This document shows, in pieces, positions 48,596 to 57,045 of a stretch of DNA of 58,916 nucleotides. The notes under the pieces are model-generated. The model saw only the letters and a program-made list of their open reading frames with translations, had not been told where the DNA came from and did no database searches. The position numbers and the translations under genes were made by a program. Position 1 is the stretch's first letter; every line of letters starts with the position of its first letter. Source of the stretch: Marivita sp. (GTDB lineage Bacteria > Pseudomonadota > Alphaproteobacteria > Rhodobacterales > Rhodobacteraceae). Location: positions 1 through 58,916 of the forward strand of contig NZ_JAIPUS010000021.1 in NCBI RefSeq assembly GCF_020055675.1, read 5' to 3'.

Positions 48596-49246
48596 TCAAA
48601 GATTGCGTTGACCGGCACCCAAAACCCGGCCCATCCGTGCCGCGATCTGGCTTTGCGACCGCCGGAACCCCTGCACATCCGGGGTGGAGATATTCATGAC
48701 CACGGTGACAGACCGGCCGCCACCGCCTGAACGGACACCAAGCTTGCCATCAGCCCCGCGCGCCAGCGGCATGATCGCTTCGGGGCCCGCCTCGCCCATC
48801 AATCCGACACCGCCGCGCATCGGGAATGTTGTCGGCCCACTGATCACGCCACCATCCGCAAAGGGCATCACGCGTCCCTGCGCAAAGCTCGCACCATCGG
48901 CAAAGGGCAGCAGACGGGTCATCCCCTGCATGACCATCCCGCTCAAATGGTCCTTCACCGGGTTTGCCGCCGCGCGGTAACTCGCTCCGATCATGGATTG
49001 CGCGATTCCGCCCAACGCGTCCGACAGTGACTTCCCGTCCAGGACAACTGCATCAATCGCCCGGCTCAATCCTCGGGTCAGCGCACCTTCCAGTTTCGAC
49101 GCGCCTTTGCCGGTCTCCGACAAGGAGTCCCGAACCTTGGCCATCTCGGCCTGGAACCCGCCCGCTATGGTCGTTGCACCCGCAAGCACCTCTTCCAGGG
49201 CACTGACCTGCGCCTCGAAACCGTCGATCCCGTCCAACTCAATCAT
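48596..49246 (-). CDS. GTA g11: short tail tape-measure protein
   Basis: The 216-residue product has a helical N-terminal half (DGFEAQVSALEEVLAGATTI, then ALTRGLSRAIDAVVLDGKSL) and a glycine-rich tail with FADGGVISGPTTFPMRGGVG and MGEAGPEAIMPLARGADG, the typical end of tape-measure proteins. GTA tails are short, so the small size is expected. The start overlaps g10.1 by 8 bases. Confidence 0.93.
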   Translation of the reverse strand: MIELDGIDGFEAQVSALEEVLAGATTIAGGFQAEMAKVRDSLSETGKGASKLEGALTRGLSRAIDAVVLDGKSLSDALGGIAQSMIGASYRAAANPVKDHLSGMVMQGMTRLLPFADGASFAQGRVMPFADGGVISGPTTFPMRGGVGLMGEAGPEAIMPLARGADGKLGVRSGGGGRSVTVVMNISTPDVQGFRRSQSQIAARMGRVLGAGQRNL

Positions 49247-49448
49247 TCACATCCTCCCGGTCCTCAGACCGCTTGTCCGGATACGCCGCCATCAGCGCAT
49301 CCAACCCATTCCGCCCAAGTGCCCCGGGACCGCTGCCGCCCAAAAGGAGGTGCAGTTCAGCCGGGGTCAGTTCCCAGAACTCCGTCGGTCGCAAACCCAA
49401 GCCACGCAGTCCCGCGCGCATCAGCCCCGGCCAGTCGAACCGGCTCAC
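49239..49448 (-). CDS. GTA g10.1: tail assembly chaperone
   Basis: The 69-residue product reads MSRFDWPGLMRAGLRGLGLR and LTPAELHLLLGGSGPGALGR, the pattern of the small phage tail assembly chaperone (rcc01693-like). The first codons overlap g10 and the end overlaps g11. It acts with g10 in tape-measure and tail-tube assembly. The motif PTEFWELTPAEL is well kept. Confidence 0.9.
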   Translation of the reverse strand: MSRFDWPGLMRAGLRGLGLRPTEFWELTPAELHLLLGGSGPGALGRNGLDALMAAYPDKRSEDREDVND

Positions 49449-49765
49449 GCCTCACCCACCGGCGTAAACGCGCGCGCCAGCAAGTCCGCAGCCACCCGCG
49501 CTGCCGCCAGGGGTCCACCTTCGATCTCGGCTGCCATCAAATCCGCAGCCGTGCCGCGCCAGCCGCCGCCACGCAATCCGGCGACAATCAGGGCCAGCAC
49601 ATCCCGGCTCGAACAGCCACCGCTTTCGAACCGCGCCACAAGATCGACCAACGTGTCTTCGCCCAATTCAGCCTCAAGCTCCGCCAAGGCACCAAGGGTC
49701 AACCGCAATACATAGGGCTCCCCATCGATCACCAGCGTCACCTCTCCACGCCACGGGTTCGCCAT
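49445..49765 (-). CDS. GTA g10: gene transfer agent family protein (tail chaperone)
   Basis: The 106-residue product contains MANPWRGEVTLVIDGEPYVL, LTLGALAELEAELGEDTLVD and VLALIVAGLRGGGW, characteristic of the GTA-gp10 family. It begins 2 bases after g9. The protein is thought to be a tail assembly chaperone paired with g10.1, analogous to G/GT in lambda; no frameshift site was looked for beyond the four-base overlap. Confidence 0.92.
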   Translation of the reverse strand: MANPWRGEVTLVIDGEPYVLRLTLGALAELEAELGEDTLVDLVARFESGGCSSRDVLALIVAGLRGGGWRGTAADLMAAEIEGGPLAAARVAADLLARAFTPVGEA

Positions 49766-49767
49766 GG

Positions 49768-50184
49768 TCAGACCGCCGCCGTAAAGGCCGCGGAACCGGC
49801 CGAGGCGAGCGACACCTCATAGGTCGCCTCGCCGTTATGCGACCCGGCATATTCCAAGCCGGTCACCTGGAATGGCGCCTGCACCACCCCGAAATCGGGG
49901 ATAATCACCTGAAATTCGGGCGTCTGGCTGTCGAAAAAGATCTGCCGCGCCCGTTCATCCGTACTGGCATCCTTGAACACGCCCGCCCCCGAGATCGCGA
50001 CGCTGCGCACACCGGCACCTGCCAGCAATTCGCGCCAGCCACCTTCGCTCTCGAGCGAGGTCACATCCACCGTCTCGGCGTTGAAACTGACCCGCGTGGC
50101 GCGCAGCCCCGCCAATGTCTCGAAAGTGCCGTTGCCATCCACATCGACCTTGATCAAAAGGTCTTTCCCGTTCTGAGCACCCAT
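49768..50184 (-). CDS. GTA g9: major tail tube protein
   Basis: The 138-residue product begins MGAQNGKDLLIKVDVDGNGT and shows ETLAGLRATRVSFNAETVDV, ELLAGAGVRSVAISGAGVFK and a C-terminal EATYEVSLASAGS segment, all typical of the GTA and siphophage major tail protein. It forms the hexameric rings of the tail tube. A gap of 46 bases separates it from g8. The start at 50184 is used; an upstream open frame has no similarity. Confidence 0.94.
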   Translation of the reverse strand: MGAQNGKDLLIKVDVDGNGTFETLAGLRATRVSFNAETVDVTSLESEGGWRELLAGAGVRSVAISGAGVFKDASTDERARQIFFDSQTPEFQVIIPDFGVVQAPFQVTGLEYAGSHNGEATYEVSLASAGSAAFTAAV

Positions 50185-50230
50185 TGTCCACACTCCCTGT
50201 CTGGAATTTGTTTGGAAATACGCAACGCCC

Positions 50231-50641
50231 TCAGGCGTCATCCTCGACCCGCGCGCGAAAGATCAGGTCGATCCGCCGTCGCCCCGCCTTTTCCCTCCGC
50301 GCCACCGCGCGTTTGAAGGTCAGCGCCACCAACCGCCCACGATCCAATGCCAAATCCGCGTCGATCAGAGCGTCGCAGACCGCAGCCGACACCTCTTTGG
50401 CCGTCTGGAAGCCCGCATCGTCCGAGACCACGGAAACCGCGAATTCGTGCCACGCCCCATGCCCCGTCTTGTCGCTGGCATCCTTCGCCTGTTCCGGCCC
50501 CAGCGCGACATAAAGATCTGGTAACCTCCCCTTCGGCACCGCGTCATAGACCCGATCTCCGACCAGGACGGACAGCCCCGCATCGCTCTGTAATTGCTGG
50601 TACACAGCCCCTTGCAACGCCGCCGCCACCGCATAGCTCAT
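50231..50641 (-). CDS. GTA g8: tail terminator (DUF3168)
   Basis: The 136-residue product starts MSYAVAAALQGAVYQQLQSD and contains VGDRVYDAVPKGRLPDLYVA and VCDALIDADLALDRGRLVAL, matching DUF3168 proteins, which cap the tail tube next to the head. Its start overlaps g7 (ATGA). It is of normal length and open throughout. Confidence 0.93.
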   Translation of the reverse strand: MSYAVAAALQGAVYQQLQSDAGLSVLVGDRVYDAVPKGRLPDLYVALGPEQAKDASDKTGHGAWHEFAVSVVSDDAGFQTAKEVSAAVCDALIDADLALDRGRLVALTFKRAVARREKAGRRRIDLIFRARVEDDA

Positions 50642-50976
50642 GTCGCCACCTCTTCGTCGCAAATGCAGATCAGGAACCGCGCAGCGGGATCGGCCTCCGT
50701 TACCGAATTGATCCGGAACACCCGTGCGCCATCACGAAACCGCTGCTCTGGCAAAGGCCGCGCGGAATGGCCCTGTGGGGCTGCCCGCACGGTGATCCGA
50801 AACCCGGTCACAGAAACTTGCCCGGTCTCGCCCCTGGTCTCGCGCCCCGTGCGTGGCTTCACCTCGCCCCAGAGCACGCCCAGCGTCGCCCAGCTTTCGT
50901 GCATGCCGCCCGCGCCATCTGGAACGGCCTCCAGCCGCTCCAGAACCAGCCTTGATGTCACCCGCGGCCCGCTCAT
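50638..50976 (-). CDS. GTA g7: head-tail stopper protein
   Basis: The 112-residue product reads MSGPRVTSRLVLERLEAVPD, WATLGVLWGEVKPRTGRETR and VFRINSVTEADPAARFLICI, resembling phage head-tail joining proteins of the stopper type. In RcGTA this position is the stopper between the portal adaptor and tail. It overlaps g6 and g8 by four bases at each end. Confidence 0.92.
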   Translation of the reverse strand: MSGPRVTSRLVLERLEAVPDGAGGMHESWATLGVLWGEVKPRTGRETRGETGQVSVTGFRITVRAAPQGHSARPLPEQRFRDGARVFRINSVTEADPAARFLICICDEEVAT

Positions 50977-51566
50977 GTGCCGAACCCCAGCCGCACCGGG
51001 CGATAGCGCGCGATCAGGCTGGTCACACCGAACGGCATGCACCCCTGGCCCAGCGCCGTCTCGTCCCGGTATTCGTAATAATGTGCCGCCAGCAGCATCA
51101 CCGCCTGCGCCAGATCGGCCGGCAGATCGCCGAACACGTTCGCCATCCCGGCCTGGAACCGCAGCTCGGCGCTCCCGTGCTCGGGGATCAACGGAAGACA
51201 CGCACCGGAAGGCGCCAGCCTCGGGACCTCCCCATCCTGCACCAGCACATAGCGATCCGGCGTCACCACCGTGCCTGCGCCCAACGCATCGACCAGCGTG
51301 ATCTGCGTGACCACCTGCACGGGCGCAATCGGCAACACCTGTCCCATCACATTGCGCCAGCGATGCAGGCTGCACAGGAAATCCCGCACCAAAAGCGCCT
51401 TGCCGGTCCGCGCTTCCACCGCTGCAATCGCCGCGCGCAGAAATCCGCCCAGCAACCCGTCCTGAAGCCCATCCTCGGCAAAACCGCTGCCCAGCCGAAG
51501 ATGGTCTCGCAGCCGCGCCACCGGCAAAGCCGCGTCAGGTATCTGGCTCTCTTCAATCAAATACAT
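50973..51566 (-). CDS. GTA g6: head-tail connector (adaptor) protein
   Basis: The 197-residue product starts MYLIEESQIPDAALPVARLR and shows GLQDGLLGGFLRAAIAAVEA, RTGKALLVRDFLCSLHRW and a C-terminal LLAAHYYEYRDETA segment, which is the gp6-like connector pattern. The ATG at 51566 has GGAG eight bases upstream; 168 non-coding bases separate it from g5. It binds the portal and prepares tail joining. Confidence 0.92.
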   Translation of the reverse strand: MYLIEESQIPDAALPVARLRDHLRLGSGFAEDGLQDGLLGGFLRAAIAAVEARTGKALLVRDFLCSLHRWRNVMGQVLPIAPVQVVTQITLVDALGAGTVVTPDRYVLVQDGEVPRLAPSGACLPLIPEHGSAELRFQAGMANVFGDLPADLAQAVMLLAAHYYEYRDETALGQGCMPFGVTSLIARYRPVRLGFGT

Positions 51567-51734
51567 CTCGTGTTCTCCGCAAACCTGTCCCTTGATCGGG
51601 GGCCGGGGTGTTGTCGGACGCGCGCCGCCGTCGTTGCTCGGACGGAGGGGAGCGGCTAGACAACGCCGGCACTCCGGCGCGCGCCCCATGAGGAAGACGG
51701 CCCGCACCGCCTTCCCCATGCCCGCCATCACCAC

Positions 51735-52916
51735 TCAGGCAGTGGCAACGCGCAGCAGCTTGATCGCGGCGAAATCGCTTACGTCACCGCCCACACGCTT
51801 GGTCGCGTAGAACAGGACGTGCGGCTTGGCGCTGAACGGATCGCGCAGCACGCGCAGGTCGGGACGTTCCGCGATGGTGTACCCGGCGCGGAAATCACCA
51901 AAGGCAATCGCATCGGCCCCCGTCGCGATGTCCGGCATGTCCTCGGCGATCAGCACCGGATAGCCCAGCAGACGCGCCGGCTCAGCACTGGCGAACCCGT
52001 CGGACCAAAGATGACGCCCATCCGCGTCCTTTAGTTTCCGCAAGGTGCCGGCCGTTTTGGAGTTCAGAACGAAAACAGCGTTCGCCCGGTATTCCGCGCC
52101 CAACGCGTAGACCAGCTCGATCAATGCGTCGCCAGTGCCGATATCGCCGTCCAGGCCGGTCGGGACATAGCCAAGGTTGCTCCAGGTCCAGACGTCGTTG
52201 TCGATTGTCGGATGGGTCAGAAAGCCCCGCGGCTTGTCATTGCCATCACCGGCGACAAACGACCCCGCCTCGGCGCGCGAAAACGTGTCGGCAATCTTGC
52301 CCGCCAGCCAGGTTTCGATATCAAAGGCCGTGTCATCCAGCAGACGCTGGCTGGCTTTTGGCATCGCGCTCAGCTCGTGCAGCTTGATCGAAATGCGGTC
52401 TATGGTCGGCGATCCGGTCTCGGAGCGCGCGCTGACCTCATCTGCCCAGCCAGCCCCGGCATCGCCCTGGTCGATCAGCACGTCATAGCTCGACGCCTCG
52501 ACATTGACGACCGACGCCACAGCCCGCAAGGATGCGCTGCTCGACAGCACGCCCTGGATGGTCTCGGACGTCACCGGATCAATCAGGAAGCCGCCGTCGC
52601 CGTTCACGACCGTGGACATGGATTTCACATCCAGCTCCAGCCCGCGCAGCGCATCGTCATCCCCGGTGCGCAGATAGGCATCAAAGGCCCGGTAGTGCAC
52701 GTCTTCGGTCTTCACACCTCCTGCCAACGCTGGGCGGCCCTTAAAGGCGGTTTTCTGGTCGAAGTTGGTCATTCGCTTTTCCTGTTCCTGTAGCTTTGTG
52801 TCGAAGTCGTCTCGCTGGCGGCGCAGATCGTCCACCAGCCCCGCCAAGGCGGCCCCCACCTGGGCGAACGGAGACACATCTTCCCCGCTCCGCGACGTTG
52901 TCCCGGTCTCACTCAT
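51735..52916 (-). CDS. GTA g5: HK97-fold major capsid protein
   Basis: The 393-residue product has an N-terminal coiled coil (AALAGLVDDLRRQRDDFDTK), normally removed by the g4 protease, and an HK97-type core: GDGGFLIDPVTSETIQGVLS, ISIKLHELSAMPKASQRLLD, and AIAFGDFRAGYTIAERPDLR near the end. The start MSETGTTSRSGEDV at 52916 lies 30 bases after g4. It builds the small T=3-like GTA head that packages about 4 kb of host DNA in Rhodobacter. Confidence 0.95.
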   Translation of the reverse strand: MSETGTTSRSGEDVSPFAQVGAALAGLVDDLRRQRDDFDTKLQEQEKRMTNFDQKTAFKGRPALAGGVKTEDVHYRAFDAYLRTGDDDALRGLELDVKSMSTVVNGDGGFLIDPVTSETIQGVLSSSASLRAVASVVNVEASSYDVLIDQGDAGAGWADEVSARSETGSPTIDRISIKLHELSAMPKASQRLLDDTAFDIETWLAGKIADTFSRAEAGSFVAGDGNDKPRGFLTHPTIDNDVWTWSNLGYVPTGLDGDIGTGDALIELVYALGAEYRANAVFVLNSKTAGTLRKLKDADGRHLWSDGFASAEPARLLGYPVLIAEDMPDIATGADAIAFGDFRAGYTIAERPDLRVLRDPFSAKPHVLFYATKRVGGDVSDFAAIKLLRVATA

Positions 52917-52946
52917 CCCGATTTTCCCGTTGTCAAAAGGCGGCTC

Positions 52947-53489
52947 TCAGCCGTCCACCAATGTCTGGCGTGCCTCGTCGATCAGACGCGCCATCTCCCG
53001 CAGATCCGCCAGTTCGGGGGCTTCCCCCTTGGCCGCAACCCGCGCACTGGGCAGCATCGGGAAGGTCACGAGCGACACCTCCCACAGCTCCAGTTCCGTC
53101 AGAACCCTGCGGCCCTGCCTGTCCTTCGTCGCAGCCTTCGTGCGATAACCGATCGACAGCCCGTCGATCACGCCCGCCGCCACCAGCGCGGCCGCCTCGC
53201 GCCCCCGCGCGATGCTGTCCAGCAGACGGCCTTTCACATAAAGCCCCGTTGCGTCCTCGCGCACCTCGTCCCAGATGCCGATGGGCTGCGCCGGATCATG
53301 CTGCCACAGCATCTTCACCGCGCCTCCACTCGTCATCAACCGGTCAAGCGACGCCGCATAGGCGCCCGAGGCCACCACGTCATTGCCCTGATCGCACTGC
53401 CCGAAGCGTGATGCATAGCCTTCGATCATGCAGCCATCCGTCATCGTCACGGCTGCATCGAACCGGCAAAATTTCCGTTCCAGTTCCAT
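52947..53489 (-). CDS. GTA g4: prohead protease
   Basis: The 180-residue product is an HK97-type maturation protease: MELERKFCRFDAAVTMTDGC, EGYASRFGQCDQGNDVVASG, MLWQHDPAQPIGIWDEVRED with the active-site histidine, and GLSIGYRTKAATKDRQGRRV with the serine. The ATG at 53489 has AAGGGG seven bases upstream. An alternative ATG at 53516 overlaps the g3.5 stop (ATGA) and would add 9 residues. Confidence 0.93.
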   Translation of the reverse strand: MELERKFCRFDAAVTMTDGCMIEGYASRFGQCDQGNDVVASGAYAASLDRLMTSGGAVKMLWQHDPAQPIGIWDEVREDATGLYVKGRLLDSIARGREAAALVAAGVIDGLSIGYRTKAATKDRQGRRVLTELELWEVSLVTFPMLPSARVAAKGEAPELADLREMARLIDEARQTLVDG

Positions 53490-53512
53490 AACCTTACCCC
53501 TTTTTCCGACGC

Positions 53513-53740
53513 TCATGGCGCGGCCTGCAAAACCCCGATGAAAACATCCGCAGCCACCGCCGCCGCGACGCCATAGACCGCCAGCCAGACCCGCCGTTCC
53601 AGCCGCTCGAGCGATCCTTCGATCCGGTCCAGCCGGTCTGAAATGCCCTCGAACCGCACCAGCGTCAGCCGCTCATGCGCCTCCAAGCGCAGCGCCGGTG
53701 CACAGTCGAACGGCTCGTACCCTGGACGCGCTTCAGCCAT
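53513..53740 (-). CDS. GTA g3.5: small membrane protein
   Basis: The 75-residue product has a polar N-terminal half (MAEARPGYEPFDCAPALRLE), a short coiled coil (ISDRLDRIEGSLERLERR) and one membrane segment (VWLAVYGVAAAVAADVFIGV). It corresponds to the small g3.5 gene always found between portal and protease in Rhodobacter-type GTAs; its role is not known. It overlaps g3 by eight bases. Confidence 0.88.
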   Translation of the reverse strand: MAEARPGYEPFDCAPALRLEAHERLTLVRFEGISDRLDRIEGSLERLERRVWLAVYGVAAAVAADVFIGVLQAAP

Positions 53741-54914
53741 TGGCCGTCTCCTCGGACAGAACCGGCAGGCCCAACAGGCTCCGCTTCTCCGCCGCAGTCA
53801 GGAACTCCGCCCGCGCCACCCGCGCCCATTGCGCATCGCGCTCCGCTGCCAGTGCAGGGACCTGGTCGAGATCGGGCTTCAGCACCACGTCCTGCCCGAT
53901 ATGCTGCGACAGCCAGACCGACACGGCGGCTGAGACACGGGCCACAAGCGGCAAGACCGTCAGGCGGTAGAAGGCCCGATGCGCTTCGGCGTAATTGGCG
54001 AATGTCGCCTCTCCAGGAATCCCCAGCAGCATCGGCGGCACGCCAAAGGCCACCGCGATCTCGCGCGCCGCCGCTTCCTTGGTCTTCTGGAATTCCATGT
54101 CCAAGGGCGAAAACCCCATCGGTTTCCAGTCCAGCCCCCCTTCCAGCAGCATCGGCCGCCCCGCATTGCGCGCGCCCATGTGGTGGCTCTCGATCTCCTC
54201 GACCAGCCGGTCGTACTGCTCGGTCCCCATGCCCGACACACCATCCGTACCGTGGTACACAATCGCCCCCGAAGGCCGCGCCGCATTGTCCAGCAACCCC
54301 TTCGACCAGCGCGACGCGGCATTGTGCACGTCCAGCGCCTGAGCCGCCGCCACCATCGGACTCAGCCCGTAATGGTCATCCTGCGGATGAAACGCCTTCA
54401 CATGGCAGACAGGCCGCGCGCCCTCGCCCATCTCGAACCGGTGCGCCTTGCCACCGACCCCGTACTCATAGGCCACCGGCCATCCATCCGGCCCCGGCAC
54501 CAGCTTCATTCGGTCGGACCGCAACACGTGCAGCTCTCCCGGCACACTACCGGCGCCCACTGCCTCGAAATACCCGTCGCCGGACAAAAGCAATTGTCCG
54601 TAGAACGCCTCGAACAATTCCGCCTGACCCTGCGCCGGATTCGGGCGGCGCAGCAGGTCCAGCACCGGATGCACCTCGTAGCGCTGTCGCGCATCCTGCA
54701 AGACCAAAGGCACGGCTGCACCCGCCTCAGCGATCAGCTTGACCGCCCGGAACCCCACCGGGTTCCCGGTAAAGCCCGTCCGCGTCAGCGACGCGGTATC
54801 GCGCGCCGACCATGCGACGCGGCCCATGTTCTGCCAGGCCACGACCGGACCGGTCGCGCTGGCCTTGGCCTCGACCTCATCCTTGCGCCCTCGCCGAAAG
54901 ACATCCCAAACCAT
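53733..54914 (-). CDS. GTA g3: portal protein
   Basis: The 393-residue product resembles HK97-type portals: MVWDVFRRGRKDEVEAKASA, PVVAWQNMGRVAWSARDTAS, HPVLDLLRRPNPAQGQAELF and EIAVAFGVPPMLLGIPGEAT. Portals form the ring through which DNA enters the head. The start at 54914 is preceded by GGAG. A 236-base gap precedes it; the same frame stays open upstream to 55091 but without recognisable similarity. Confidence 0.94.
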   Translation of the reverse strand: MVWDVFRRGRKDEVEAKASATGPVVAWQNMGRVAWSARDTASLTRTGFTGNPVGFRAVKLIAEAGAAVPLVLQDARQRYEVHPVLDLLRRPNPAQGQAELFEAFYGQLLLSGDGYFEAVGAGSVPGELHVLRSDRMKLVPGPDGWPVAYEYGVGGKAHRFEMGEGARPVCHVKAFHPQDDHYGLSPMVAAAQALDVHNAASRWSKGLLDNAARPSGAIVYHGTDGVSGMGTEQYDRLVEEIESHHMGARNAGRPMLLEGGLDWKPMGFSPLDMEFQKTKEAAAREIAVAFGVPPMLLGIPGEATFANYAEAHRAFYRLTVLPLVARVSAAVSVWLSQHIGQDVVLKPDLDQVPALAAERDAQWARVARAEFLTAAEKRSLLGLPVLSEETANG

Positions 54915-55150
54915 GCTGCTCCGTTCCTCGCGATTCCATTTCGTTTCAGATGTGGCCGGGATGCGCGTTCGACGCGTCCCGACCACCGATTTGCCAAAGT
55001 CCCCAAAGGCCTCCGGCAGGCCCGGCAATGGCGCTTTCCTCCGCAGACCGCCGCATCGCGGGGCCCCGCTCCCAATCCACCGGTCCGTCAAATTCCATGC
55101 CGCGGTCCGATCTCCGCGTCCTCGATGAAACCCAATCTAAGGTTCAAAGG

Positions 55151-56602
55151 TTAATGGCTGGAAACCATACCGTTCGCTCCGCGCACCAAGGTGCGCACGC
55201 GCGGCACGCGCCATTCCGCCGCCCGCGAAATCACCAGGTCGGTCAGCGCCCAGACCAGCGCATCAAGCCTGTCCGGGCTGCCCGCCCCGGAATAGCCCGC
55301 CCGCGTCATCCGACACATCTCGTCCTCCAGCACGTCGAACACGCCATGATGGGTCACGCGCCCCTGCTCATACAGCGCCGCCACCGGCTCGGCCCGCGCC
55401 GCCTTGGACCGCGACGCATGGACCCGCAGGACCGGCACCAGTGGATCGACCTGCCGCAACACGGCCTCGACCATGTCGCCGCCCTGGTTGACCTCGGCCA
55501 CCAGCGCGTTGGCGCCCCAGCGCTCCATCGCCGTGATCGCGCGTCGCGCCCAGACCAGCGGCGACACGCCTTGCACCGTGGCATCCTCGAGCACGACCGC
55601 CCGCCAATCCTGCGGCGGTCCATCGGTCACCACCCCGGCAACGATGATCCCACAGGCGTCCGAACCGTCGTGACTGCTCGCGGCCGGGTCCACGGCAACG
55701 ACGATCCGGTCGAAGTCCGGCAAAGCGTCGCAGCGCACAGCCTCCAGTGTCTCCAAGGTCCACAACGCCCCCTCGACCTGGTCCAGCAGCTCCCCATCCA
55801 GCTCCTGCCGCCCCAACCGCGTCCCGGCATAGCGCTCGCGCACCTCGTCCAGGAATGATGACGCCAGATAGGCCCGGTTCGCCTCGGTCGGCGCCCGCGT
55901 CACCACCGTGGACGGCGCGGACAGCAACTCCTTCAATACCCCCACGTTCCGCGGCGTTGTCGTCACGCAAACACGCGGATGGGACCCCAGCCGCAGCGTG
56001 AACTGCAACATGTCCCACGCCTCCTGCGCGCGCTTCCACTTGGCCAATTCATCCACCCAGGCCGCATCGAACTGCGGCCCTCGCAAACTCTCCGGGTCGT
56101 GCGCCGAACAGGCCACCGCCTCGGCCCCGTTGGGCCAGCGCAGCATCCGCCGCGTTGCCAGCCATTCGGGTCTGCGGTCCGGCGGTGAACAGGCCATGAT
56201 GCCACTATCGCCGAAAATCATCACCTCCCGCACCTGGTCGAGGGTCTCGCCCACCAGGGCCACGCGCCGGGCCTGCCCCTTGTCCAAGGGTCGTGCGCCT
56301 TCCACCATGCATCTCACCCATTCGGCGCCGGCGCGGGATTTCCCCGCGCCGCGCCCACCAAGGATCACCCAACTTCGCCAGTCCCCCTCCGGGGGCAACT
56401 GGTGCGGATGGGCCCAGAACTCGAACAGGTACGGCAACGCCATGAGCGCCCCCGGCACCTCCTCAAGACTGGTCAGGAACCCGTGCCTCTCGGCAACAGC
56501 TGCGGAGGCGATCAAGTCGGCACCCGACCGCGTCCCGCGCCGCATCAAGATCGAGCCCGTAGCTCCCCCGGATACCGGCGTGTTCTCGTCGATGTCTTTC
56601 AA
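55151..56602 (-). CDS. GTA g2: terminase large subunit
   Basis: The 483-residue product has Walker A LGGRGAGKSRAGAEW, a Walker B-like region DAAWVDELAKWK, the coupling TTTPRN, and a nuclease domain with VAVDPAASSHDGSDACG and SPDRLDALVWALTDL. It packages host DNA into GTA heads. The chosen start is a TTG at 56602 with GGAGG six bases upstream, which makes it overlap g1 by 140 bases; an ATG at 56545 is the alternative and still overlaps. All catalytic regions are intact. Confidence 0.94.
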   Translation of the reverse strand: MKDIDENTPVSGGATGSILMRRGTRSGADLIASAAVAERHGFLTSLEEVPGALMALPYLFEFWAHPHQLPPEGDWRSWVILGGRGAGKSRAGAEWVRCMVEGARPLDKGQARRVALVGETLDQVREVMIFGDSGIMACSPPDRRPEWLATRRMLRWPNGAEAVACSAHDPESLRGPQFDAAWVDELAKWKRAQEAWDMLQFTLRLGSHPRVCVTTTPRNVGVLKELLSAPSTVVTRAPTEANRAYLASSFLDEVRERYAGTRLGRQELDGELLDQVEGALWTLETLEAVRCDALPDFDRIVVAVDPAASSHDGSDACGIIVAGVVTDGPPQDWRAVVLEDATVQGVSPLVWARRAITAMERWGANALVAEVNQGGDMVEAVLRQVDPLVPVLRVHASRSKAARAEPVAALYEQGRVTHHGVFDVLEDEMCRMTRAGYSGAGSPDRLDALVWALTDLVISRAAEWRVPRVRTLVRGANGMVSSH

Positions 56603-56810
56603 TCTGAACCTCCGTTTCCTTGGCGTGTTTCAGCCAGACGCGCAGATCGGCCAGCGCTTTTGCCGCCTCTCCGCCCGTGCCTGTCTCACCGGCCTCAACC
56701 TTGTCCCGCAGGACCGCGACCATCTCTCGGATGGTTCGCAATTCCCGCGCAATGGCAGCGCGCTCCTGCTCGAGCGCGCTGCCGTCTTCATCCGCAGTGA
56801 TCAAAACCAT
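56463..56810 (-). CDS. GTA g1: small terminase-like protein
   Basis: The 115-residue product begins MVLITADEDGSALEQERAAI and is largely helical (ARELRTIREMVAVLRDKVEA, then KALADLRVWLKHAKETEVQI), with a less conserved C-terminal 40 residues that overlap g2. Rhodobacter g1 was identified as a small terminase subunit. It is the first gene of the GTA cluster. The ATG at 56810 follows a GAGGAGG-rich stretch at suitable spacing. Confidence 0.85.
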   Translation of the reverse strand: MVLITADEDGSALEQERAAIARELRTIREMVAVLRDKVEAGETGTGGEAAKALADLRVWLKHAKETEVQIERHRREHAGIRGSYGLDLDAARDAVGCRLDRLRSCCREARVPDQS

Positions 56811-57045
56811 GCGATCGCTGCCTCCTCGTGCTGAATGGATCTCCGTCCATCGATGCATCGACAGGAATGTGCCCCCCCGATGCCTAGCAGGCACGGGGTG
56901 TTAAACAGCACAGGGCAGAACAACACTCTAACGCGCAGATCGCCGGAGCAAGGATCTGGAAAGATTCGCAGCGGACAGGCCCAAAATCCATGGGCGCCAC
57001 ACAAATTGAAGTGATTCAGTTTTGCTTAAACACAAGCCAAAAAGC
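56811..57045. promoter_or_regulatory. Region upstream of the GTA cluster, likely promoter
   Basis: No gene is seen in these 235 bases. Transcription of g1-g15 should start here on the minus strand. A 12-bp palindrome TCGATGCATCGA lies at 56850-56861, and a stretch around 57010-57035 is AT-rich. In Rhodobacter, GTA transcription needs the activator GafA; its site was not recognised here. Confidence 0.45.

Noticed and set aside
54915-55150. Extra coding sequence or N-terminal extension of the portal gene
   Set aside because: The frame is open but shows no portal-like sequence, and the ATG at 54914 with GGAG begins the conserved part.
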